Source of the DNA: Candidatus Zixiibacteriota bacterium
Lineage (GTDB): Bacteria; Zixibacteria; MSB-5A5; WJJR01
Direction: 5' to 3'
NCBI GenBank assembly: GCA_014729565.1
Contig: WJJR01000248.1
Span: forward strand, 1 to 5,378
Length of the DNA stretch: 5,378 nucleotides
Shown: positions 1 through 5,378 of the stretch, piece by piece
How positions within the stretch are numbered: the first letter of the stretch is position 1
Layout: each line of letters begins with the position of its first letter
Made by a program: the position numbers and the translations under genes
The notes under the pieces: model-generated
Told to the model about the DNA's origin: nothing
The model's database searches: none
What the model saw: the letters and a program-made list of their open reading frames with translations, nothing else

Positions 1-1529
1 ATGTAAAAGGGAGTCGTGTAAAATGGCGCAGGGATGGACGCAACCGTCTGTCCACTCCGCTCCATGCTCTCGCGCATGTAATACTGATTTTGCTTCCATT
101 CGAAAGCCACGACACCTCCGGCTGCCTGTTCCTCGATGGTGAGGGCATCGGTCACCGGATTGAGAAACACCCAGTTGGAGGTCTCGCGCAGTCCGGTTGC
201 CGGGGAATACCACATCATGTCGGGATCCCGGCTGGCGCGCATCACCATCAACGGGAGCATGTACCCGCCCATGATCCGGGGTTGATACAGCGGCTCCTCA
301 TCAGGGGTACCGCCCAGTGGCCCGACCGTATGAGCGGTGATGTGGGCTTTGAGTTCATCCAGACCTGTGGGAGTCTCGATGACGTCACGAATGCGACCAA
401 CATTGGTCAGCATGGGCAGTGTGAGCAATACGAGAACGACCCACAGGAGCGGCTGCCGCATACTCTTGGTGTGCCAAAGATCGTGCCGTGAGATCACGAT
501 GGCGCCCAGGACGATGATGGGGATCAATGCCGGAGCGAACATACGCGCCCCACGCGGCCACACGATCAGGCTGAATGCCAGGCAAATCACCGCCGGCGGC
601 AGCCAGTACGGTGCGTATCGGCGCCACGCGGAGAGATCCCGCTTAACGAGCATGATCACGCCGACGAGCGTTCCCAACACGATTCCCAAACCACCCAAGT
701 ACCAAAGGTGAATGAGCACATTCTCTGACATTCCCGGACGAACCACCCCAACGTGGCCCGGCAGTGCAAACAACATCGAATAGACCATGCCGCCATACGG
801 GCGAAAGAGAAGCGCGGTGATTGCCATAACGACCGGAAGCCCAACAAGGATCAGTACCGCACGAGGAACCACCCGGCGCAGTAACGGGCGCAACCGCCCG
901 TCAGCTCCGGCAAGTTCACCGGTTGGCTGCGGAGGATCGATCATTAGGAGCAATACGACCGACACGGCCACAAACGGTAACCACTTGAAATCGGTGATCA
1001 CGATGAGACCGCCGACAATTCCGATGATGGCCGCAAGAGCCCGGTGCACAAATCGGGATGGGTCCGGCAACCGTCGCCAATAGACATACAGCGTCACCAG
1101 TATAAGCCACAACCCCATCGCCTGAATCGTGGGATTGACCATCGTCACATACTTCACCACATAGGGCAAACTCAGGAGTGCGCCGGCTTTGAACGCATAC
1201 GCTGTCCACTCTCGAACTCCGGGAATGGGCAGGAGAAGAATGATAACGAACCACAGCAGGTTCCAATACACCACCCCTGTGTTCCCCTGCCAGTCGGACA
1301 GGAGCGTCACGGGATAGGCGTAGCCGATCTTGCGCGTCGCATACGAGATGGCCCCCAGCCGTCCCCCTTCACTGGCGAAATCGGGGACACCGATATCCCA
1401 CATCAGATCGGCTTCATCCCAGAAACGAATCGTCTCGATGTCGGAGGTGGCCAACTGCACCGCGCCGTAGATGCCGCACGCGAGCCATATTATCGCGAGC
1501 AACGTACGGATAAGCCGTAATCCGTTCAC
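1..1529 (-). CDS. Polytopic membrane protein, second tandem copy (3' end cut by the window edge)
   Basis: Function unknown. The minus strand is open for 509 codons from a GTG at 1529 to the window edge, with no stop seen in a manual translation. It aligns nearly end to end with the protein encoded at 1526-3229. Shared blocks include IRFWDEADL (residues 34-42), GAISYATRKIGYAYPV (59-74), TDFKWLPFVAV (179-189), HLWYLGG (274-280), WPRGARM (324-330), TPTGLD (386-391) and PAPFYTTP (500-507). Over residues 25-74 I count 40 of 50 identical to the sister protein. It has about eleven hydrophobic segments, then a soluble domain from about residue 380. The sister continues about 50 residues past the point where this copy is cut. 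The GTG start is chosen because it has a GGAG site 8 bases upstream and a 4-base GTGA overlap with the preceding stop. It is intact as far as visible, not a pseudogene. A GT-C type glycosyltransferase is possible but unproven. Confidence 0.9.
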   Translation of the reverse strand, partial: MNGLRLIRTLLAIIWLACGIYGAVQLATSDIETIRFWDEADLMWDIGVPDFASEGGRLGAISYATRKIGYAYPVTLLSDWQGNTGVVYWNLLWFVIILLLPIPGVREWTAYAFKAGALLSLPYVVKYVTMVNPTIQAMGLWLILVTLYVYWRRLPDPSRFVHRALAAIIGIVGGLIVITDFKWLPFVAVSVVLLLMIDPPQPTGELAGADGRLRPLLRRVVPRAVLILVGLPVVMAITALLFRPYGGMVYSMLFALPGHVGVVRPGMSENVLIHLWYLGGLGIVLGTLVGVIMLVKRDLSAWRRYAPYWLPPAVICLAFSLIVWPRGARMFAPALIPIIVLGAIVISRHDLWHTKSMRQPLLWVVLVLLTLPMLTNVGRIRDVIETPTGLDELKAHITAHTVGPLGGTPDEEPLYQPRIMGGYMLPLMVMRASRDPDMMWYSPATGLRETSNWVFLNPVTDALTIEEQAAGGVVAFEWKQNQYYMRESMERSGQTVASIPAPFYTTPFY

Positions 1530-1541
1530 GGCCCCGTCTCC
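1526..1541 (-). promoter_or_regulatory. Ribosome binding site and GTGA stop/start overlap
   Basis: On the minus strand GGAG lies at 1541-1538, followed by 8 bases and then the GTG start at 1529-1527. The TGA stop of the upstream gene is at 1528-1526, so stop and start share the four bases GTGA. This arrangement usually indicates translational coupling, with ribosomes ending the first paralog re-initiating on the second, so the two proteins would be made in linked amounts. The overlap is seen directly; the coupling is inferred. Confidence 0.75.
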
Positions 1542-3229
1542 ACGGAATCGGCAGCTTTCTCAATTCCGGGAAATGGCCGTCTGTGAATGGTACCGATGTA
1601 CATGACTTGCCAGATCGACCGTTGATGGGCAAGAATGGTCTCTCGCAGTCGTCCGCTCTCCAGAGTGGTCTCGCACAGATAGTATGGCGTGGTATAGAAC
1701 GGCGCCGGGAATGAATCCATCACCTGTCCCATCCGGTGCATCGATTCGAGCACGAAGAACGGGTCCATTTCCCACCCCGGTTCTGCTTCACGGGATGATG
1801 CCTGTTCAATCACGGTGACGTGGTCGAGGGCTGGATTGGTCACGGCCCAGTTCGCCTCCGGCAACAGCCCATCTTTCGGCGAGAACCAACTGACATCACG
1901 GTCCCCGCTGGCACGCACAATCATGACCGGCGCGAAGTACCCTGCCAACAGGGGCGGGTCGTATGTGTAATCGGCGGCTGATGCTCCGTCATCACTCCAG
2001 TGTGGCACGTGAGCCAGTACATTCTGCTTCAATGAATCGAGGCCGGTCGGAGTATCGAGAGCGGCCCGAACCTTGGGGACACTAACAAGGAGAGACACTG
2101 TCATTATGCCCGTGCCAATCCACGTCAGAATACGATCAGGCCTTTGTGTCATCCGAGATAACACCGTGACAGCTACGATTGCGCCGAATTGAATGAGCAG
2201 GACCACAGCCGAGGCATACATGCGTGCGCCGCGGGGCCACAAGGCGAAGGTAAACACGCCGATGATGAGCAATGCGAAGATCCAGGACGGTGCAAATTGC
2301 GAGTGCAATCGAAGTCCCGCCCGCCGCTGTACAAGTGTGATAATCGATGTGCCAACGACAAAACCGAAGCCGCCGAGATACCACAGGTGCATCAGGATGT
2401 TGTCACAGACTCCCCAGCGGACGACACCGAGACGGTCGGGCATGCGAAACAGCATGGCGGAGACCATGTCACCGTACGGAGGATGTGCGATAGTCACGGT
2501 GGCCATGACGATCGGCACCCAAATGAGAATGGCAAACGCGTTGGTGACAACAGACCGTATCGACTCACGCATCCAAGCAGCGTTCATCGCGCCCTTTGGA
2601 CGATCTTCAAGAGAATACCAGATGAGTGTCAGCACCACCCCAACCGCCACAAACGGCAACCACTTGAAATCGGTCAGAACCAACAGCCCACCCACAACCC
2701 CTACTAGCATCGAAAACCACCAATAGCCGGCCGACCGCTGCTGCCGGCATTGTTTCCACCATACCATCAATGTCGCGAGCAACAGCCATAGCGCCATCGA
2801 CTGCAGTGTAGGGTTGAGCATGGTCACATACTTGATGGTGAATGGCAACGCGAGGATTGCACTGATCTTCAAGAACCACGCTACCCAATAGCGTTTCATC
2901 CCGGGGATCGGTATCGCCAGAAGTATTGCGAACCAGAGGATATTGTAGTACTCGAAACCCGCGTCACCGAACCAGTCCTGACACAGCTTCACCGGATAGG
3001 CGTAGCCGATCTTGCGCGTGGCATACGAAATTGCACCGATGCGCCCGCCCTCGGTGACAAACTCCGGCACCGCGATGTCCATCACCAAATCGGCTTCATC
3101 CCAGAAGCGGATCATTTCACGGTCCGACGTGGCGAGCGTGTAGGCGCCGTAGAGACCGCAACACACCCACACGATAATGATGGCTCGCCAGAGCCAGGTA
3201 TCTGCGCGTTGTTGGTTGGTATCGTCCAC
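1526..3229 (-). CDS. Polytopic membrane protein of unknown family, first tandem copy (complete, 567 aa)
   Basis: I do not recognise a named family. The protein has a hydrophobic segment at about 13-33, then a long first loop (about 35-93) carrying RFWDEADL (41-48) and EGGRIGAISYATRKIGYAYP (60-79). Roughly ten more hydrophobic segments follow between about 95 and 385, among them stretches at 115-134, 141-158, 170-206, 229-248, 278-300, 313-331, 337-357 and 367-385. A soluble C-terminal domain of about 180 residues contains PTGLD (394-398) and PAPFYTTPYY (508-517). A short N-terminal helix followed by an acidic first loop and many helices is the general plan of GT-C glycosyltransferases (PMT/ArnT type), which transfer sugars from polyprenyl-phosphate donors outside the membrane; this is a weak inference. 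The start is GTG, 18 bases after the gpsA stop, with only a poor Shine-Dalgarno match (CGAG), so it may depend on gpsA translation. The gene downstream is its paralog. Confidence 0.9.
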   Translation of the reverse strand: MDDTNQQRADTWLWRAIIIVWVCCGLYGAYTLATSDREMIRFWDEADLVMDIAVPEFVTEGGRIGAISYATRKIGYAYPVKLCQDWFGDAGFEYYNILWFAILLAIPIPGMKRYWVAWFLKISAILALPFTIKYVTMLNPTLQSMALWLLLATLMVWWKQCRQQRSAGYWWFSMLVGVVGGLLVLTDFKWLPFVAVGVVLTLIWYSLEDRPKGAMNAAWMRESIRSVVTNAFAILIWVPIVMATVTIAHPPYGDMVSAMLFRMPDRLGVVRWGVCDNILMHLWYLGGFGFVVGTSIITLVQRRAGLRLHSQFAPSWIFALLIIGVFTFALWPRGARMYASAVVLLIQFGAIVAVTVLSRMTQRPDRILTWIGTGIMTVSLLVSVPKVRAALDTPTGLDSLKQNVLAHVPHWSDDGASAADYTYDPPLLAGYFAPVMIVRASGDRDVSWFSPKDGLLPEANWAVTNPALDHVTVIEQASSREAEPGWEMDPFFVLESMHRMGQVMDSFPAPFYTTPYYLCETTLESGRLRETILAHQRSIWQVMYIGTIHRRPFPGIEKAADSVETGP

Positions 3230-3247
3230 AGTGGCTCGTGCGATGCG

Positions 3248-4270
3248 CTAGCGACGGATTTCCGATGTCAGCGGCCGTGTCATCAGAGCGTTCAGCGCGA
3301 TTTTGGCGGGAATCCCCTCGAACAGCATGGCGTGCACCGCCTCGGCAATCGGCATGTCGACGTCGTGCTGACGAGCCATCCGCAGCGCAGCGCGTGTGGC
3401 ATTCACGCCTTCAGCCACCATCGACATTTCCGCCAGAATGTCCTCGAGTGACCGGCCGCGCCCGATCTGCTCACCGACATGCCGGTTCCGCGAGTGTTGG
3501 GACAAGCACGTCGTTACCAGGTCACCGACGCCCGACAGACCGGCGAACGTCTCGGGATTCGCTCCCATCGCCACACCCAGGCGGGTGATTTCCGCCAGAC
3601 CGCGTGTGAGGAGCGCACCCTTCATGTTGTCCGAACTGTCCAATCCGATCCCGTCGACAATGCCCGCGGCAATCGCCACAATGTTCTTCAGCGCCGCGCC
3701 CAGCTCCACACCGACGGGATCATCGCTGGTGTAAACCCGAAACTGCTCGGAGGAAAAGATGTGCTGCGTGCGCTCGGCGGCCGCGTGATCGGTCGATGCG
3801 GCAACCACGGCGGTTGGGATACCGCGTGCCACTTCTTCGGCATGCGACGGTCCCAGGAGCGCGACGGCATCGGTACGGTTGAGCGTGGAGTTGATGATCT
3901 CCGTCATCCTCTCCCCGGTTTCGATGTCGATTCCCTTGGCCAGCGAGACGATCAGGCACTCAGTGGGCAGGACTCCGGAGAGTGTCACGGCCGTCGGCCT
4001 CACAGCCGTGGAAGGTGTGGCGAAAACGACTACGTTCGCATTGTCAATCGCGCCCGGCAGGTTATTCGTAACTTCAATCGACTGCGGTAACTCAATGCCC
4101 GGCAATTTGGTAGGCAGTGCACGGGACTGTGAGAGCTGATCTGCTTCTTTAGGGTCGTATTCCCACAAGATGGTATCATGACCACCCTGGGTGAGCAGAT
4201 TGGCCATTGCCATTCCCCAGCCGCCGGCGCCGAGAATTGCGATCCGAGCTCGGTCAATCACGTCGGACAT
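3248..4270 (-). CDS. gpsA: Glycerol-3-phosphate dehydrogenase [NAD(P)+]
   Basis: Cytoplasmic enzyme that reduces dihydroxyacetone phosphate to sn-glycerol 3-phosphate, the backbone for phospholipids and the substrate of the upstream plsY product. The N-terminal Rossmann fold carries the dinucleotide motif GAGGWG (residues 14-19). Further family signatures are SLAKGI with Lys112, GPSHAEEVARG (140-150), ALKNIVAIAAG (193-203) with the expected catalytic Lys195, NMKGALLTRGLAE (215-227), and GVGDLVTTC followed by SRNRHVG (247-266), which holds the Arg-Asn pair that binds substrate and cofactor. The length of 340 residues is normal for the family and nothing essential is missing. I start at the ATG at 4270, which places MSDVIDRARIAILGAGG in the usual relation to the Rossmann strand. 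A TTG at 4306 would add 12 residues of proline-rich sequence without a good ribosome binding site. The ATG also lacks a strong GGAG. The TAG stop lies 18 bases before the next gene. Confidence 0.96.
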   Translation of the reverse strand: MSDVIDRARIAILGAGGWGMAMANLLTQGGHDTILWEYDPKEADQLSQSRALPTKLPGIELPQSIEVTNNLPGAIDNANVVVFATPSTAVRPTAVTLSGVLPTECLIVSLAKGIDIETGERMTEIINSTLNRTDAVALLGPSHAEEVARGIPTAVVAASTDHAAAERTQHIFSSEQFRVYTSDDPVGVELGAALKNIVAIAAGIVDGIGLDSSDNMKGALLTRGLAEITRLGVAMGANPETFAGLSGVGDLVTTCLSQHSRNRHVGEQIGRGRSLEDILAEMSMVAEGVNATRAALRMARQHDVDMPIAEAVHAMLFEGIPAKIALNALMTRPLTSEIRR

Positions 4271-4319
4271 GACTCGAGGATAGGCACATGGCGGATTCGG
4301 AGGCAACGAAAATAGCGGT

Positions 4320-4335
4320 GGGCATTCATCTGCCC
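4320..4335 (-). other. Short hairpin in the plsY-gpsA spacer
   Basis: The 75-base spacer between the plsY stop and the gpsA ATG contains a 5-bp perfect stem, GGGCA/TGCCC on the minus strand, around a 6-base loop. Seven bases later the sequence reads TATTTT, which is too short and too far away for a convincing intrinsic terminator. It may affect processing or slightly lower gpsA expression, or be chance. I see no promoter in the spacer. Confidence 0.25.
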
Positions 4336-4345
4336 TTCACCGTAC

Positions 4346-4984
4346 TCACTCTGATCGTGTCCCACGGTCCCGAAACCGCGGTTCTTCGCCGCGAAGCAGT
4401 CGTTTCACATTACTGCGGTGTGTGAACATCACTAACACGAACAAAAGAAACGTTGCCGCGACAAGGGAGTCACCGATCGGCACGTCTAACACAAACCGTC
4501 GAATGATAACCGCAATGGTGACCGTAAGAGCCGCCAGGATCGACCCCAATGAGACGATCCGCGTCGTGAGAAATACCACCAGCCAGACAATCAACGCCAG
4601 CCCCACTTCCAACGGCAGCAGAGCCAGAAACACACCGGCGGCGGTGAGGACGCCCTTGCCCCCCTTAAACCGGGCAAAGATCGGAAACAGATGCCCGACA
4701 ATGGCGGTGGCGCCGAGGATGAGACTCGTTGCGGAGATCGTGAGGGCAACATCGTTCGCGGCTACGGGGCCAAGCCAGAAGACGGGTGCGAAGCCCTTCA
4801 GCACATCGACCAATCCAACCACAATCGCCCATTGAAACCCGAGCACCCGCGCGACATTGGCCGCGCCCATGTTGCCGGATCCGTGCTGGCGGACATCCAC
4901 ACCTTTCGCCAGCCGTCCGGTCCAGACAGCCGATGGAATCGAGCCGGCAAGGTAGGCGATACAGATTGAGACGGCGAACATCAT
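4346..4984 (-). CDS. plsY: Acyl-phosphate:glycerol-3-phosphate acyltransferase
   Basis: Integral inner-membrane enzyme that transfers an acyl group from acyl-phosphate (made by PlsX) to sn-glycerol 3-phosphate, giving lysophosphatidic acid, the first acylation step of phospholipid synthesis. All three conserved cytoplasmic motifs are present: GSIPSAVWTGR (residues 14-24), HGSGNMGAANVAR (34-46) and GHLFPIFARFKGGKGVLTAA (97-116). The phosphate-binding loop has Ala where GAT is more usual (GAAN). The hydrophobic segments at about 2-20, 51-72, 81-96, 112-139, 144-162 and 174-188 fit the family. The C-terminal HRSNVKRLLRGEEPRF is the typical PlsY tail. The 212-residue length is normal. I prefer the ATG at 4984 because the family starts only a few residues before AYLxGSIP; the TTG at 4996 would add four residues and the next ATG (4981) would remove one. 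No strong Shine-Dalgarno precedes any of them. gpsA, which makes its substrate, follows after 75 bases. Confidence 0.96.
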   Translation of the reverse strand: MMFAVSICIAYLAGSIPSAVWTGRLAKGVDVRQHGSGNMGAANVARVLGFQWAIVVGLVDVLKGFAPVFWLGPVAANDVALTISATSLILGATAIVGHLFPIFARFKGGKGVLTAAGVFLALLPLEVGLALIVWLVVFLTTRIVSLGSILAALTVTIAVIIRRFVLDVPIGDSLVAATFLLFVLVMFTHRSNVKRLLRGEEPRFRDRGTRSE

Positions 4985-5287
4985 TGCGTGAGGCAATGTG
5001 TGGGAACGTGACCGGTTGGGCCAGTGGAAAACGCGGGTGAAGATCGCTGTTGGTCAGGTGCACCGCGCGTCGGAGGCGATACCTATTCACTACCGCATAA
5101 CTGCGCGGGGCACCTGACATCCCGTGCCACAGAGAATGGATGTTCTGAGTCATAGGACCTGACAGACACGCTAACCGTTGCACATGGGGTGCGACTCTCA
5201 GGAGCCAGGCGCGCAACTGCGTGAGGAAGACAGAAGCGCCTCAAAATGCGTCGTGTTCATTCCGACAGAGGGTGACTGAGCTACGAT
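4985..5287. other. leuS-plsY spacer without a convincing gene
   Basis: This is the only gene-free stretch, 303 bases. Minus-strand reading finds only a 20-codon ATG frame (5260-5198) with no homology I know, and a frame that runs on through plsY in the wrong phase. I find no tRNA cloverleaf and no clear -35/-10 pair. No stem followed by a T-run marks the end of leuS. It does hold structure: a 16-base inverted repeat at 5053-5118, a weaker 7-bp stem (5177-5183 with 5211-5217, one G-U pair) enclosing 27 bases, and a direct repeat acctgaca at 5112-5119 and 5157-5164. The region is probably the plsY leader, possibly with a promoter too divergent to recognise. Confidence 0.55.
5053..5118. repeat. 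Long GC-rich inverted repeat upstream of plsY
   Basis: The arms are gtcaggtgcaccgcgc (5053-5068) and gcgcggggcacctgac (5103-5118). They pair at 15 of 16 positions, with one mismatch (5062 against 5109) and a 34-base loop. On the minus strand this would form a very stable stem about 70 bases upstream of the plsY start. Neither strand shows a T-run after the stem, so it is not a standard intrinsic terminator. It could be a leader-RNA structure, an RNA-processing or stability element, or a pair of protein-binding half-sites. The pairing is seen directly; the role is unknown. Confidence 0.6.
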
Positions 5288-5378
5288 TTACCGCACCACA
5301 ATATTCACCAGCCGCCCTGGCACATGTATCGTCTTGATGACATTCTTGCCTTCCAGATGCGGCGTGACCTTTTCATCC
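5288..5378 (-). CDS. leuS: Leucyl-tRNA synthetase, C-terminal end (5' part outside the window)
   Basis: The minus strand at the right edge encodes 29 complete residues and a TAA stop (5290-5288): DEKVTPHLEGKNVIK followed by TIHVPGRLVNIVVR. The pattern HLEGK, four or five residues, VPG+LVNIVV at the very C-terminus is the characteristic end of bacterial leucyl-tRNA synthetase. This is the small flexible domain that contacts the tRNA-Leu corner during aminoacylation in the cytoplasm. Only this fragment is visible, so catalytic and editing domains cannot be judged. It is transcribed in the same direction as plsY and gpsA; whether it shares their transcript is unclear because of the 303-base gap. 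Confidence 0.88.
   Translation of the reverse strand, partial: DEKVTPHLEGKNVIKTIHVPGRLVNIVVR

Noticed and set aside
90..711. Plus-strand frames in the left part of the window
   Set aside because: They are antisense to the edge-truncated paralog, which has full-length support from its sister protein.
2189..2726. Two plus-strand open frames of about 175 codons
   Set aside because: They lie antisense to the well-supported membrane protein gene, are rich in His, Arg, Pro and Thr as is typical of shadow frames, and have no homology I recognise.
3248..4306. Longer GpsA starting at TTG 4306
   Set aside because: The extra 12 residues are Pro-rich and unlike GpsA N-termini, and no Shine-Dalgarno precedes the TTG; the ATG at 4270 gives a normal family start.
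5113..5129. Sigma-54-like -24 element (TGGCACG on the minus strand)
   Set aside because: The -12 element does not match: the GC pair expected at the fixed spacing is CA, so a functional sigma-54 promoter is unlikely.
4665..5240. Long open minus-strand frame covering the leuS-plsY spacer and the start of plsY
   Set aside because: More than half of it overlaps plsY in a different phase, while plsY is unmistakable. Its only early starts are a TTG and an ATG without ribosome binding sites, and the translation resembles no family I know.
5198..5260. 20-codon ATG frame just downstream of leuS
   Set aside because: It is very short, has no ribosome binding site and no recognisable sequence; such frames are expected by chance in 300 bases.

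Overview
The window is one co-directional stretch on the minus strand, with moderately high GC (estimated by eye). In transcription order (right to left) it holds: the last codons of leucyl-tRNA synthetase (leuS), a spacer of about 300 bp, the acyl-phosphate:glycerol-3-phosphate acyltransferase plsY, the NAD(P)+-dependent glycerol-3-phosphate dehydrogenase gpsA, and two consecutive, clearly homologous genes for large polytopic membrane proteins that I cannot assign to a named family. The window alone does not fix the organism. The gene set, the GTG starts and the short spacers are bacterial, and nothing points to plasmid, phage or transposon DNA.

The left 1.5 kb may look empty to an ORF caller, because the gene there has no stop codon inside the window. 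Read on the minus strand from a GTG at 1529, it is open for 509 codons to the window edge. It matches the neighbouring 567-residue protein along almost its whole length, so the region is an intact but edge-truncated second copy of a tandem duplication and not intergenic sequence. Its start overlaps the stop of the upstream copy by 4 bases (GTGA), with a GGAG ribosome binding site 8 bases upstream.

Functionally, GpsA makes sn-glycerol 3-phosphate from dihydroxyacetone phosphate, and PlsY acylates it at the membrane to lysophosphatidic acid, so the two genes supply the first committed steps of phospholipid synthesis. The paired membrane proteins follow gpsA after only 18 bases and are probably co-transcribed with it. 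Their architecture is a short N-terminal helix, a strongly conserved first loop with an Asp-Glu motif, about ten further helices and a soluble C-terminal domain. It resembles the general plan of GT-C glycosyltransferases, but this is inference only. The leuS-plsY spacer contains a long GC-rich inverted repeat with no U-tract and no convincing gene.
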